This document shows positions 53,042 to 62,503 of a DNA stretch of 64,000 nt, piece after piece. How positions within the stretch are numbered: the first letter of the stretch is position 1; each line of letters starts with the position of its first letter. The translations under genes and the position numbers were made by a program. The stretch is from an uncultured Blautia sp. (GTDB lineage: Bacteria; Bacillota; Clostridia; Lachnospirales; Lachnospiraceae): the NCBI RefSeq assembly GCF_934424005.1, contig NZ_CAKRXI010000013.1, positions 6,615 through 70,614 on the forward strand, read 5' to 3'. The notes beneath the pieces are model-generated. The model saw nothing but the letters and a program-made list of their open reading frames with translations. It was not told the DNA's origin and did not search any database.

Positions 53042-53281
53042 GTGCAGATTTTAAGAACTATTCTCACTGTTATTTTTGCCATAGATTGTATTGCGCTTAC
53101 CGTTGTTGTACTTATGCAGGAAGGAAAGCAGCAGGGACTTGGTGGAGCGATTTCCGGAGCAGCGGATTCCTACTGGGGAAAGAACAAAGGTCGTTCTATG
53201 GAGGGTGGACTTGTGAAAGCTACCACAATTATGGCAGTGTTATTTTTTGTACTGGCAGCAGTTTTGAATATGAATTTTTAA
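53042..53281 (+). CDS. secG: Preprotein translocase subunit SecG
   Basis: A 79-residue membrane protein, an accessory part of the SecYEG export channel. Two helices (about 4-24 and 57-76) flank the conserved cytosolic loop VLMQEGKQQGLGGAISGAADSYWGKNKG. GTG start with AGGAGGTGTAA upstream. The usual neighbours rnr and smpB follow, as in many Firmicutes. Confidence 0.95.
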   Translation: MQILRTILTVIFAIDCIALTVVVLMQEGKQQGLGGAISGAADSYWGKNKGRSMEGGLVKATTIMAVLFFVLAAVLNMNF

Positions 53282-53298
53282 GAATTGTCAGAAGGAAA

Positions 53299-53333
53299 CA
53301 CTCTTGTATAAACACAAGAGTGCTTTTTTTTCT
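53299..53333 (+). terminator. Terminator between secG and rnr
   Basis: ACTCTTGT pairs with ACAAGAGT (with flanking C/G) and is followed by CTTTTTTTT. It probably lets part of the transcripts through to rnr, since no new promoter is seen. Confidence 0.8.
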
Positions 53334-53351
53334 CATAGCAAAGGAGTATAC

Positions 53352-55409
53352 GTGAGTAAGAAGAAAATCTGGGAAAAGAAAAAAAAGAAAAAATTTTCCA
53401 AAGAGAAAATATCTGTAAAACCAAAGAAAAGGGATATAAAAGCCCTCAGTAAGCTGGGACTGATCAAAGAAGGAACTTTTATCGGTAATCATAAGGGCTT
53501 TGGTTTTGTAGAACTGGAAGAGGAAGAAGATGATATCTTTATCCCGGCAGATCATACAGGGACTGCAATGCATATGGACCGTGTCCGGGTACTCCTCAAA
53601 AATGAAGCCAAAACAGGGAAACGCAGAGAAGGTACTGTAATAGAGATTCTGGAACGTGTAAATAAAGAAATCGTTGGTACATTCCAGAGGGAGAGGGATT
53701 ACGGTTTTATTCTGTGCGATAATCAGAAGTTCTCAAAGGATATCTACATTTCGCCTAAGAATTCCAAAGGGGTTCGCGATGGAGACAAAGTTGTTGCAGA
53801 GATTATAGATTATGGGAACGACAGGAGAAAACCGGAAGGTAAGATCGCAGAGAATCTTGGAAGTATGAATGCACCGGGAACGGACATTCTTGCAATCGTT
53901 AAAAGCTTCAATATTCCGTCAGAGTTTCCTGTAAAAGTTATGAATCAGGCCATGCGGGTACCGGATCATGTGCAGGAGGCTGACCGGGATGGCAGAACGG
54001 ATCTGACACAGCTTATGACAGTTACAATCGATGGTGAAGATGCAAAAGATCTGGATGATGCAGTTTCTCTTACAAAAGAGGGAAATATATATCATCTGGG
54101 TGTGCATATTGCAGATGTGAGTAATTATGTACAGGGAGGAAGTGCACTGGACAAAGAAGCGCTGAAAAGGGGCACCAGTGTATATCTTGCTGACAGAGTC
54201 ATTCCAATGCTTCCGGAACGGCTGTCTAACGGAATCTGTTCATTGAATCAGGGGCAGGACCGCCTGACTTTAAGCTGTCTTATGGATATTGATGAGAATG
54301 GTACAGTAGTTGCTCATCGGATTGCAGAGACGGTTATTCGAGTGGATCGTCGTATGAGTTATAATCAGGTCAGATGTATTCTTGAAGATGGAGACACTGA
54401 GACAAGCAGAGAGTATAAGGAATTTGTGCCAATGTTTTTCCTTATGAAAGAATTATCGGCACTTTTGAGAAGCAAGAGACATAACAGAGGTTCTATTGAT
54501 TTCGATTTTCCTGAAAGCAAGATCATTCTGAACGGGGCAGGACGGGCAATTGATGTGAAGCCATACGAACAGAATGTTGCTACACAGATCATAGAAGATT
54601 TTATGCTGATGGCAAATGAAACAGTGGCAAAAGAATACTGCCAGGGAGAATATCCGTTTGTTTACCGTACGCATGACAATCCGGATCCGGAAAGAGTGGA
54701 AAGCCTTCTTACGCTTCTGAGACACCAGGGGATTCAGGTGCAGAAAGCATGTGAGGAAATCACACCAAAGGAAATTCAGGAGATTCTTGAGCAGATTCAG
54801 GGAATGCCGAATGAAATGATGATCAGCAGACTGATGTTGAGAACGATGAAACAGGCACGATATACAACAGAGTGCAGCGGACACTTTGGGCTTGCGGCGA
54901 AATATTACTGTCATTTTACCTCTCCGATCAGAAGATATCCGGATTTACAGATCCACCGTATCATTCGTGATAATATAAGAGGCAGATTACAGCGAGAAGG
55001 AAAAACAGAACATTACAGGGAAATACTGGAACATGTGGCAGAACAGTCCAGCGTATGCGAAAGACGTGCACAGGAGGCGGAGAGAGAGTCTGACCGTCTG
55101 AAAAAAGCAGAGTATATGTCCTATCATCTGGGAGAAATTTTCGAGGGAATTATTTCGGGAGTTACTGCTTATGGATTTTATGTGGAACTTCCGAATACAG
55201 TGGAAGGCCTCGTTCATATTACGGCACTGTCAGATGATTATTATGAATTTGATGAGGAAAACTATGAACTTCGCGGAGAGCTTACGAAGAAAGTTTACCA
55301 TCTGGGGCAGAAAGTTACGGTCAGAGTGGCAGATGCAGATGCACTGAAACGAACGGTGGATTTTTCGGTAGTTGAAAACACTGTAGATGAGATGAGTCTG
55401 AACGAATAA
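53352..55409 (+). CDS. rnr: Ribonuclease R
   Basis: A 685-residue 3'-to-5' exoribonuclease that degrades structured RNA and takes part in trans-translation clean-up with SmpB. It has a Lys-rich N-terminus, cold-shock/OB domains (about 35-200), a catalytic RNB domain with [14 protein letters not shown] (metal Asp residues) and a C-terminal S1 domain (about 600-680, [20 protein letters not shown]). The GTG at 53352 follows AAAGGAG. The smpB gene begins 14 bp downstream. Slightly short of the roughly 750-residue average, with the Lys-rich tail missing after S1. Confidence 0.95.
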   Translation: MSKKKIWEKKKKKKFSKEKISVKPKKRDIKALSKLGLIKEGTFIGNHKGFGFVELEEEEDDIFIPADHTGTAMHMDRVRVLLKNEAKTGKRREGTVIEILERVNKEIVGTFQRERDYGFILCDNQKFSKDIYISPKNSKGVRDGDKVVAEIIDYGNDRRKPEGKIAENLGSMNAPGTDILAIVKSFNIPSEFPVKVMNQAMRVPDHVQEADRDGRTDLTQLMTVTIDGEDAKDLDDAVSLTKEGNIYHLGVHIADVSNYVQGGSALDKEALKRGTSVYLADRVIPMLPERLSNGICSLNQGQDRLTLSCLMDIDENGTVVAHRIAETVIRVDRRMSYNQVRCILEDGDTETSREYKEFVPMFFLMKELSALLRSKRHNRGSIDFDFPESKIILNGAGRAIDVKPYEQNVATQIIEDFMLMANETVAKEYCQGEYPFVYRTHDNPDPERVESLLTLLRHQGIQVQKACEEITPKEIQEILEQIQGMPNEMMISRLMLRTMKQARYTTECSGHFGLAAKYYCHFTSPIRRYPDLQIHRIIRDNIRGRLQREGKTEHYREILEHVAEQSSVCERRAQEAERESDRLKKAEYMSYHLGEIFEGIISGVTAYGFYVELPNTVEGLVHITALSDDYYEFDEENYELRGELTKKVYHLGQKVTVRVADADALKRTVDFSVVENTVDEMSLNE

Positions 55410-55423
55410 AGGAGGTGTTTTTC

Positions 55424-55891
55424 ATGGCAAAAAAATCTGGAATGAAATTGATAGCAAATAATAAAAAAGCTTTTCATGACTATTTTATAGAGGATACTTA
55501 TGAAGCAGGGATTGCACTTGTCGGCACTGAGGTGAAGTCGCTTAGAGCAGGTAAATGCAGTGTGAAGGAATCGTTTATTCGTGTGGAAAACGGGGAAGTA
55601 TACATTTACGGGATGCATATCAGTCCTTATGAGAAGGGAAACATTTTTAACAAAGATCCTATGAGAGTCCGTAAATTACTTCTTCACAGATATGAGATCA
55701 ACAAAATCGAAGGAAGTCTTCAGGAAAAAGGCCTGACTCTTGTACCACTGAAAGTATATTTCAAGGACAGTCTTGTGAAACTTGAAATAGGAGTTGCACG
55801 TGGTAAAAAGTTGTATGACAAGAGACAGGATATTGCGAAGAAAGACCAGCGGAGAGAGGCAGAAAGAGAATTCAAAGTCAAAAATCTGTAA
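55424..55891 (+). CDS. smpB: SsrA (tmRNA)-binding protein SmpB
   Basis: A 155-residue RNA-binding protein that carries tmRNA to stalled ribosomes. [34 protein letters not shown] is split here as [10 protein letters not shown] and [17 protein letters not shown], the family signature; [18 protein letters not shown] is the basic tail that enters the mRNA channel. ATG at 55424 after AGGAGGTG. The tmRNA gene itself is not seen downstream. Confidence 0.97.
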   Translation: MAKKSGMKLIANNKKAFHDYFIEDTYEAGIALVGTEVKSLRAGKCSVKESFIRVENGEVYIYGMHISPYEKGNIFNKDPMRVRKLLLHRYEINKIEGSLQEKGLTLVPLKVYFKDSLVKLEIGVARGKKLYDKRQDIAKKDQRREAEREFKVKNL

Positions 55892-55924
55892 CTTTAAAAA
55901 AAGTATGAATTCGCAGACAATTAG

Positions 55925-55952
55925 TTGACAAGAATTTGATACTCTGTATAAT
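55925..55952 (+). promoter_or_regulatory. Near-consensus promoter of the 56-kb lipoprotein
   Basis: TTGACA (55925-55930), a 16-nt spacer and TATAAT (55947-55952): both boxes match consensus exactly. Confidence 0.8.
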
Positions 55953-55974
55953 TAAACTAAAAGATGACTATTCT

Positions 55975-56003
55975 GGTTACTGTGAACGGAGTGAACAGTA
56001 ACC
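55975..56003 (+). promoter_or_regulatory. Leader hairpin, copy B of a shared element
   Basis: GGTTACTG and CAGTAACC form an 8-bp stem around a 13-nt loop TGAACGGAGTGAA, in the 5' leader about 33 nt before the lipoprotein ATG. The same loop (two differences) and right arm occur at 14860-14886 before another lipoprotein, with a compensating A/G change in the stem. Confidence 0.55.
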
Positions 56004-56035
56004 TATTCCGCGACTAGAATTAGGAGGAAATATAT

Positions 56036-57001
56036 ATGATCAGGAAAAGATATCTGGCAGCAGCCGGACTGTTGACACTGGCTGTTGTGGCAGCAGGATG
56101 CGGTAAGAAAAATGATGCAGGTTCTGTAGTACAGGCAACACCAACTCCGACCGAAGAAACTTCAGTATCCCCGACTCCGACGCCGGAGATGGTAAATATG
56201 GAAGAAACTGTTGAAAAGAATATCATGGGTGAGAAGACGTCCACAGCATCAAAGGTGACTATTGTAAATCAGACAGGATCTGAGATCGCAGCGATCTATA
56301 TCAGAGAGACTCCGTCTGATGACACAGATGAAGACACCGCAGATGAGTGGGGTGATGATCTGGTAAACGGTATGTTTACACTGAAGAGTGGAGACAATGC
56401 AGTTTATTATTATGAGAAACCACAGTCAGCGTCAACCATATATGATATCAGAATTACGTACACAGATGAAGAAAAAAATGAATGTTTCTTCAGAAAACTG
56501 CCGCTTACAACGATTAAACAGATCACACTTCGTATGGATGGAAAAGATGAAGATGCGATTCCGTATGCAACCTATATGACGGCAAACAGTACGAAGGAAA
56601 TCTCAACACTGAATGATGTTAAGAAGAGACTCGGTCTGGAAACAGATGAGGACAGTGATTCTGTGACACCGACTCCGACAGAGGCACCGGATGATTCCAA
56701 TAATTCCAATAATTCCAATACAGATAATCCGGATCCGACGACGGCACCATCGGATAACAATGGCAACAGCAGCAATAATAATCCAAGCAGCGATGATCCT
56801 ACAAATTCCACGATTCAGACAGCAGAGAAATATATTGGCATGTCTATTGATGATCTCGCCGGAGCTGTAGGGGATTCCCAGTCTTCCGAATATGATGATG
56901 ACTCTGCTACCGGAACAACTGGATATTACTATTATCCGGATTTCACAGTTTCTACATCTGTAGATGAAGAAGGAAATGAAATCGTTACAGGAGTTTGGTA
57001 A
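56036..57001 (+). CDS. Lipoprotein of unknown function with low-complexity linkers
   Basis: A 321-residue lipoprotein. The signal peptide ends in VVAAGC (C21). A PTPTEE/SPTPTP linker (about 34-52) is followed by a beta-rich domain (about 75-190, VTIVNQTGSEIAAIYIRETPSDD, similar to domains in other Lachnospiraceae lipoproteins), an Asn/Ser/Pro/Thr-rich stretch (about 205-260) with a short AATTCC hexamer repeat, and a small C-terminal domain (about 262-321, TAEKYIGMSIDDLAGAVG...GYYYYPDF) that recalls BLIP-like/SmpA-OmlA-type modules. No function is assigned. Own promoter and leader hairpin. GGAGGAAA before the ATG. Confidence 0.8.
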   Translation: MIRKRYLAAAGLLTLAVVAAGCGKKNDAGSVVQATPTPTEETSVSPTPTPEMVNMEETVEKNIMGEKTSTASKVTIVNQTGSEIAAIYIRETPSDDTDEDTADEWGDDLVNGMFTLKSGDNAVYYYEKPQSASTIYDIRITYTDEEKNECFFRKLPLTTIKQITLRMDGKDEDAIPYATYMTANSTKEISTLNDVKKRLGLETDEDSDSVTPTPTEAPDDSNNSNNSNTDNPDPTTAPSDNNGNSSNNNPSSDDPTNSTIQTAEKYIGMSIDDLAGAVGDSQSSEYDDDSATGTTGYYYYPDFTVSTSVDEEGNEIVTGVW

Positions 57002-57044
57002 AGATAAACAATGCTGTGGCATTGCGGGAAAGGATAAATGATCT

Positions 57045-57740
57045 ATGAAAAGAATATTACTGAAATTAAGTGGAGAAGCTCTTGCCGGAGCCGAAAAAAA
57101 AGGATTTGACGAGGCAACGGTTATTGCTGTTGCAAAACAGATCCGTGCGGTTGCGGAAGAAGGAACACAGATTGGTATTGTGATCGGTGGAGGCAACTTC
57201 TGGAGAGGTCGTACAAGCGAGACAATCAATCGTAACAAAGCAGACCAGATCGGCATGCTTGCTACTGTGATGAATTGTATTTATGTATCTGATATCTGCA
57301 GATATCTGGGACTTAAGACGGAAATCTTTACACCATTTGTGTGTGGCGCATTCACAAAGCTTTACTCAAAAGATGCAGTAGAAGAGGCATTTGCAGAAGG
57401 CAAGATTCTTTTCTTTGCAGGAGGTACAGGTCATCCGTATTTCTCAACAGATACAGCTACAGTTCTGCGTGCTGTTGAGATCGAAGCAGAAGCAATCCTT
57501 CTTGCAAAGGCAGTAGACGGTATTTATGACAGCGATCCAAAACTGAATCCGAATGCTGTGAAATACGATGAGATTTCTATTGAAGAAGTTGTTGATAAAA
57601 AACTTGCAGCAATGGATCTTACTGCATCTATTATGTGCCTTGAACAGAAGATGCCGATGCTGGTATTTGGCCTTGAAGAAGAAAATAGTATTGTAAATGC
57701 TGTACATGGTAAATTTACAGGAACAAAAGTAACTGTATAA
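57045..57740 (+). CDS. pyrH: Uridylate kinase (UMP kinase)
   Basis: A 231-residue amino-acid-kinase-fold enzyme making UDP from UMP. RILLKLSGEALAG, GIVIGGGNFWRGR, ATVMNCIYV, FFAGGTGHPYFSTDTAT (substrate loop) and YDSDPKLNPNAVKYDEIS are all typical. It begins the conserved pyrH-frr-uppS-cdsA-dxr-rseP run; the usual rpsB-tsf are not upstream here. The start codon ATG follows a weak AAAGGATAAA site. Confidence 0.97.
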   Translation: MKRILLKLSGEALAGAEKKGFDEATVIAVAKQIRAVAEEGTQIGIVIGGGNFWRGRTSETINRNKADQIGMLATVMNCIYVSDICRYLGLKTEIFTPFVCGAFTKLYSKDAVEEAFAEGKILFFAGGTGHPYFSTDTATVLRAVEIEAEAILLAKAVDGIYDSDPKLNPNAVKYDEISIEEVVDKKLAAMDLTASIMCLEQKMPMLVFGLEEENSIVNAVHGKFTGTKVTV

Positions 57741-57787
57741 GAGAATTCTAAAAAATAAAATATAACCGGAGAAGGAGAATTCGACAA

Positions 57788-58339
57788 ATGGATGAAAGAG
57801 TTCAGAAATATGAGCAGAAAATGACAAAAACACTGGATGGCTTTGAGGCAGAGCTGACTACGATCCGTGCAGGACGTGCAAATCCGCATATCCTTGACAA
57901 GATCACAGTAGATTATTATGGCAGTCCGACACCACTTCAGCAGGTTGCGAACATTACTGTACCGGAAGCAAGAATGATTCAGATCCAGCCATGGGAATCC
58001 AGCCTGATCAAAGGCATTGAGAAAGCGATCCTTACTTCAGATCTTGGACTGAATCCGAGCAACGATGGTAAGATCGTGCGCCTGGTTCTTCCGGAACTGA
58101 CGGAAGAACGTCGTAAAGATCTTGTAAAAGACGTAAAGAAAAAAGGAGAAGCAGCCAAGGTTGCCGTTCGTAATATTCGCCGTGATGCAAATGATGCATT
58201 TAAGAAGCTGACCAAACAGGATGTTTCTGAGGATGAAGTAAAAGATCTGGAAGATGCAGTACAGAAGCTTACAGATAAGTTCATCAAGAAGATTGATGCA
58301 GCGGTTGAGGTGAAATCAAAAGAAATCCTGACAGTATAA
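57788..58339 (+). CDS. frr: Ribosome recycling factor
   Basis: A 183-residue protein that, with EF-G, splits ribosomes after termination. TIRAGRANPHILDKITVDYYGSPTPLQQVANI is split here as RAGRANPHILD and VDYYGSPTPLQQVAN; GKIVRLVLPELTEERRKDL is the second mark. A GGAGAAGGAG site precedes the ATG. It follows pyrH by 47 bp and is probably in one operon with it. Confidence 0.97.
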   Translation: MDERVQKYEQKMTKTLDGFEAELTTIRAGRANPHILDKITVDYYGSPTPLQQVANITVPEARMIQIQPWESSLIKGIEKAILTSDLGLNPSNDGKIVRLVLPELTEERRKDLVKDVKKKGEAAKVAVRNIRRDANDAFKKLTKQDVSEDEVKDLEDAVQKLTDKFIKKIDAAVEVKSKEILTV

Positions 58340-58423
58340 GAATTGTGTAATTGTCAGATTGGAGGGAGAGGGAGAGCCGGAAAGGGCTCTCTTTCTGTTC
58401 GCTCTGCTAAGAGAGGAGAAAAC

Positions 58424-59140
58424 ATGGAAAACATGAAAGTCCCGAATCATATTGCGATTATTCTCGATGGAAACGGCAGATGGGCAAAAGCCAAAGGGAT
58501 GCCGCGAGGATATGGACATATCAAAGGATGTGCAAATCTTGAGTCTATCTGTGATGACATTAAAGATCTTGGTGTGAAATATCTTACGGTATATGCTTTT
58601 TCAACAGAAAACTGGAAACGCTCCAGAGAAGAAGTAGAAGGACTGATGAAATTGTTCCGCAGTTATCTCAAAAAATGTATGAAGAGTGCGGAAAAAAATC
58701 ATATGCGAGTGAAGGTCATTGGAGATCCGACTGCATTTGACCAGGATATTCAGGATAAAATAAAAATTCTGGAAGAGTTTTCGAAGGATTATGATGAATT
58801 ATATTTTCAGCTTGCATTAAATTACGGAAGCCGTGATGAGATTACCCGTGGAATGCGTAAACTTGCACAGGATGCAGCTGATGGAAGATTGAATCCGCAG
58901 GAAATTACGGAGGACACGATTTCGGGGTATCTGGATACAGCAGGTGTTCCGGACCCGGATCTGTTGATCAGAACCAGCGGAGAACAGAGACTGTCCAATT
59001 TCCTTATGTGGCAGCTGGCATATACAGAGTTTTATTTTACAGATGTTGCATGGCCGGATTTTCATAAAGAAGATCTGATCAGAGCAATCGAAAAATACAA
59101 TGGAAGAGACCGCCGCTATGGAGGCGTGAAGGAGGAATAA
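58424..59140 (+). CDS. uppS: Isoprenyl transferase (undecaprenyl diphosphate synthase)
   Basis: A 238-residue cis-prenyltransferase making the C55 lipid carrier used by peptidoglycan and by the surface glycan locus in this window. HIAIILDGNGRWAKAKG (catalytic Asp), YAFSTENWKRS, ALNYGSRDEI and LLIRTSGEQRLSNFLMWQ are intact. The ATG at 58424 follows GAGAGGAG; an earlier in-frame start at 58343 would give a basic extension not typical of the family. Four bases separate it from cdsA. Confidence 0.96.
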   Translation: MENMKVPNHIAIILDGNGRWAKAKGMPRGYGHIKGCANLESICDDIKDLGVKYLTVYAFSTENWKRSREEVEGLMKLFRSYLKKCMKSAEKNHMRVKVIGDPTAFDQDIQDKIKILEEFSKDYDELYFQLALNYGSRDEITRGMRKLAQDAADGRLNPQEITEDTISGYLDTAGVPDPDLLIRTSGEQRLSNFLMWQLAYTEFYFTDVAWPDFHKEDLIRAIEKYNGRDRRYGGVKEE

Positions 59141-59143
59141 AAT

Positions 59144-59938
59144 ATGTTTAAGACACGACTCATAAGTGGCATTCTGCTTGTAATCGCTGCGCTTCTTACG
59201 ATCATAAGCGGAAACTATGTGCTGTTTGTGACATTGCTCTGCGTTTCTCTGCTTGGAATGCAGGAACTTTATAAGGCAATGGGTGTTCACAAGGAACAGA
59301 CAGAATTTCTGGAACTGGCGGGATATCTTGGTGCGATTCTGTATTATGTATCTCTGTTGCTGGGATTTGAACGTTATGGAACGATGGCGATTCTGATCGC
59401 TCTGATCCTGATCATGTTTGTGTATGTTTTTTCGTATCCGAAATACAATGCAGATCAGGTCATGGCAACATTTTTCGGAGTAGTTTATGTAGCGGTAATG
59501 CTTTCTTTTATTCTTCTGACAAGAAATCTTCCGGATGGTAAATTTATCGTATGGCTGATCTTCCTCTGTTCCTGGGGATGCGATACCTGTGCATATTGTG
59601 TGGGTATGCTGATCGGCAAACATAAGATGGCACCGGTGCTCAGTCCGAAGAAATCAATAGAGGGAGCTGTGGGAGGCGTAGTCGGTGCTGCACTTCTTGG
59701 CGTGATCTATGCGGCAGCAACACATGGAGCAATGCTTGAATATGCAGTTATTTGCGGCGTTGGAGCACTGATCTCAATGGTTGGGGATCTTGCTGCTTCT
59801 GCAATCAAAAGAAATCAGGGAATCAAGGATTATGGAAAGCTGATTCCGGGGCATGGTGGAATTCTTGACCGTTTTGACAGCGTAATCTTTACGGCACCGG
59901 TCATTTATTATCTGGCAAAAATGATTCTTGGTCTCTAA
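59144..59938 (+). CDS. cdsA: Phosphatidate cytidylyltransferase
   Basis: A 264-residue membrane enzyme with about seven helices that makes CDP-diacylglycerol for phospholipid synthesis. The signature SPKKSIEGAVGG and the later GDLAASAIKRNQGIKDYGKLIPGHGGILDRFDS (in part KLIPGHGGILDR) match the CdsA family. It lies between uppS and dxr; its end and the dxr ribosome site touch. Full length. Confidence 0.95.
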   Translation: MFKTRLISGILLVIAALLTIISGNYVLFVTLLCVSLLGMQELYKAMGVHKEQTEFLELAGYLGAILYYVSLLLGFERYGTMAILIALILIMFVYVFSYPKYNADQVMATFFGVVYVAVMLSFILLTRNLPDGKFIVWLIFLCSWGCDTCAYCVGMLIGKHKMAPVLSPKKSIEGAVGGVVGAALLGVIYAAATHGAMLEYAVICGVGALISMVGDLAASAIKRNQGIKDYGKLIPGHGGILDRFDSVIFTAPVIYYLAKMILGL

Positions 59939-59951
59939 AAAGGAGAAAGGC

Positions 59952-61094
59952 ATGAAAAAAATTGCAATATTAGGATCCACAGGATCTATCGGAACACAGA
60001 CACTGGATGTTGTGCGTGCCAATGGTGATATTGAGGTTCTTGGAATCAGTGCAGGAAAAAATATTCAGAAACTGGAAGAACAGGTAAGAGAATTTTCTCC
60101 ACGTCTGGTTGCTGTCTGGGATGAGAATGCGGCACAGGAACTTGCACAGAAGATTCAGGATACGGATACGAAGGTTGTCGCAGGAATGGATGGCCTTCTG
60201 GAGCTGGCTGCCATGCCGGATACAGAAATTCTGGTTACTGCAATCGTGGGAATGCTTGGGATTCGCCCGACGATCGAGGCAATCCGTGCAGGAAAGGACA
60301 TTGCACTTGCCAATAAGGAAACTCTGGTAACTGCAGGGCATCTGATCATTCCAATGGCAAAAGAATATGGAGTAAAGATTCTTCCTGTAGACAGTGAACA
60401 CAGTGCTATTTTTCAATCCTTGAATGGAGAACATAAAGATGAAGTACATAAGCTGTTGATCACCGCATCGGGTGGACCTTTTCGTGGAAAATCAAGAAAA
60501 GATCTGGAGTCAGTGACACTGGAAGATACTTTGAAACATCCGAACTGGGTGATGGGGCAGAAGATTACCGTGGATTCTGCGACACTGGTAAATAAAGGCC
60601 TTGAAGTGATGGAGGCCAGATGGCTGTTTGATGTGAGTCTGGATCAGATCCAGGTTGTTGTACAGCCACAGAGTGTGATACATTCTATGGTGGAATTTAA
60701 AGATGGAGGAATCATTGCACAGCTTGGAACACCGGATATGAGGCTTCCGATTCAGTATGCACTGTATTATCCGCACAGAAGATATCTGAATGGAGACAGA
60801 CTTGACTTTGCCAAACTGGGCCAGATTACCTTTGAAGAACCGGATATGGATACGTTCTTGGGCCTTCCGATGGCAATTCAGGCAGCAAAAGCAGGCGGTT
60901 CTATGCCGACAGTGTTTAATGCGGCAAATGAACTTGCAGTAAGTAAATTCCTTCACAAAAAAATTCGTTTCCTGGACATTTATGACATTATAGGGCAGTC
61001 TATGGAACGTCATAAAGTTATTGAGAATCCTGGACTTGAAGAAATACTGGAAACAGAGAGCGATACATATCAATGGATTGAAAGCAGGTGGTAG
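59952..61094 (+). CDS. dxr: 1-deoxy-D-xylulose 5-phosphate reductoisomerase
   Basis: A 380-residue NADPH enzyme, second step of the MEP isoprenoid pathway. ILGSTGSIGTQTLDVV is the NADPH loop, PVDSEHSAIFQSL and ASGGPFRGKS the metal/substrate region, HPNWVMGQKITVDSATLVNKGLE is split here as HPNWVMG and DSATLVNKGLE. The ATG at 59952 follows AAAGGAGAAAGG; an upstream in-frame GTG at 59928 lies in cdsA. It feeds uppS, encoded two genes earlier. Confidence 0.97.
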   Translation: MKKIAILGSTGSIGTQTLDVVRANGDIEVLGISAGKNIQKLEEQVREFSPRLVAVWDENAAQELAQKIQDTDTKVVAGMDGLLELAAMPDTEILVTAIVGMLGIRPTIEAIRAGKDIALANKETLVTAGHLIIPMAKEYGVKILPVDSEHSAIFQSLNGEHKDEVHKLLITASGGPFRGKSRKDLESVTLEDTLKHPNWVMGQKITVDSATLVNKGLEVMEARWLFDVSLDQIQVVVQPQSVIHSMVEFKDGGIIAQLGTPDMRLPIQYALYYPHRRYLNGDRLDFAKLGQITFEEPDMDTFLGLPMAIQAAKAGGSMPTVFNAANELAVSKFLHKKIRFLDIYDIIGQSMERHKVIENPGLEEILETESDTYQWIESRW

Positions 61095-61095
61095 A

Positions 61096-62385
61096 TTGAA
61101 GATTCTGATTGCGATTATTATTTTCAGTGCAATCATATTGTTCCATGAATTTGGACATTTTTTATTTGCCAAATTAAACGGAATCAGTGTAACTGAGTTT
61201 TCTCTTGGGATGGGACCGAGACTGTGGAGCTTTCAGAAGGGAGAGACCAGGTATTCATTGAAATTACTCCCGCTTGGCGGTTCATGTGCCATGGTAGGTG
61301 AAGATACTGCCGAGGAGGAAATTCCGGGTTCCTTTAATGCGGCATCTGTATGGGGCAGGATTTCTGTTGTTGCGGCCGGTCCAATATTTAACTTTATTCT
61401 GGCGTTTGTGCTTGCAGTGATCATTGTAGGTTTTGTGGGATATGATCCGGCTGAAGTGCTGGAAGTGGATAAAAATTCAGCAGCTGCAGAGGCAGGGCTT
61501 CAGAACGGAGATATTATTACAGAATATGACGGATATCATGTGGATCTTGCAAAAGATCTGTATGTATATATGTATCTGAATGATCTGAATGAGGGCGACA
61601 CAGTTAGTCTGAAGGTCAGAAGAGATGGCATGACAGAAACGATTTCATACACGCCCGATGTATCGGTAAGATACCTGCTGGGATTTAACAGATCAGATGC
61701 ATCTTCTATGACAGTGGAATCTCTGATTGACGGAATGCCACTCCAGGAGGCGGGATTGCAGCCGGGGGATACGATCACGGCAATCAATGGTGTGGAGATT
61801 GCGGACGGTGAGGCATATGATGCATATCTTGCAGAACATCCGCTTTCAAGTGAACCAGTAGAGATCACGTATGATAGAGATGGTCTGGATTATACGGCGA
61901 CGATTACTCCGAGAGAGTATCGTACACCACAGCTTGGATTTTCTTATAATCTTGGTTATACAAAGACCTCCGGCCTGCAGATACTGAAATACGGTGCGCT
62001 GGAAATAAAATATATGATCAGGACGACTCTGCTGAGTCTGAAAGAACTGGTTACGGGGCAGCTTGGATTCCAGAATCTCAGTGGCCCGGTAGGCGTTGTA
62101 GATGCGATTGGTACAACTTATGAAGAAAGTAAGAGTGAAGGTATTCTGATGCTCTGGATGAACATGCTGAATATGGCAGTGCTGTTGTCAGCAAACCTTG
62201 GTGTTATGAATCTGCTTCCTCTTCCGGCACTGGATGGCGGAAGACTTGTTTTTCTGATCATTGAGGCAATTCGGAAGAAACCGATCAATCGAGAAATTGA
62301 GGGCAGGATTCATTTTGCAGGGCTGATGGCACTTATGGTGCTGATGGTAGTAGTTATGTATAATGATATTCTGAAAATCTTTTGA
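61096..62385 (+). CDS. rseP: Site-2 intramembrane metalloprotease RseP
   Basis: A 429-residue membrane zinc protease that cuts anti-sigma factors and leftover signal peptides. HEFGHF (zinc His/Glu) lies in the first helix, two PDZ-like domains follow (about 120-285), and NLLPLPALDGGRLVF holds the third zinc ligand Asp. TTG start at 61096 with AGGTGG 4 nt before the dxr stop region; an in-frame start at 61021 lies inside dxr. Ends the conserved run; ispG, which often comes next, is not present here. Confidence 0.93.
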   Translation: MKILIAIIIFSAIILFHEFGHFLFAKLNGISVTEFSLGMGPRLWSFQKGETRYSLKLLPLGGSCAMVGEDTAEEEIPGSFNAASVWGRISVVAAGPIFNFILAFVLAVIIVGFVGYDPAEVLEVDKNSAAAEAGLQNGDIITEYDGYHVDLAKDLYVYMYLNDLNEGDTVSLKVRRDGMTETISYTPDVSVRYLLGFNRSDASSMTVESLIDGMPLQEAGLQPGDTITAINGVEIADGEAYDAYLAEHPLSSEPVEITYDRDGLDYTATITPREYRTPQLGFSYNLGYTKTSGLQILKYGALEIKYMIRTTLLSLKELVTGQLGFQNLSGPVGVVDAIGTTYEESKSEGILMLWMNMLNMAVLLSANLGVMNLLPLPALDGGRLVFLIIEAIRKKPINREIEGRIHFAGLMALMVLMVVVMYNDILKIF

Positions 62386-62414
62386 AAATAGAAAGTAGCA
62401 GATAACAGACAGAA

Positions 62415-62445
62415 GGATGGATGCGAATATGCATCTGTCTTTTTG
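62415..62445 (+). terminator. Terminator after rseP
   Basis: GGATGGATGC and GCATCTGTCT pair fully if three G-T pairs are allowed, around GAATAT, and are followed by TTTTT. Confidence 0.75.
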
Positions 62446-62503
62446 TGTTATACGGGATACATGATGCATAGAATATACGGAGAGCCTTTGGCAGGAGAAG
62501 CAG

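Noticed and set aside
55892-55960. tmRNA (ssrA) downstream of smpB
   Set aside because: The gap is short and lacks the tRNA-like ends; it carries only the next gene's promoter.
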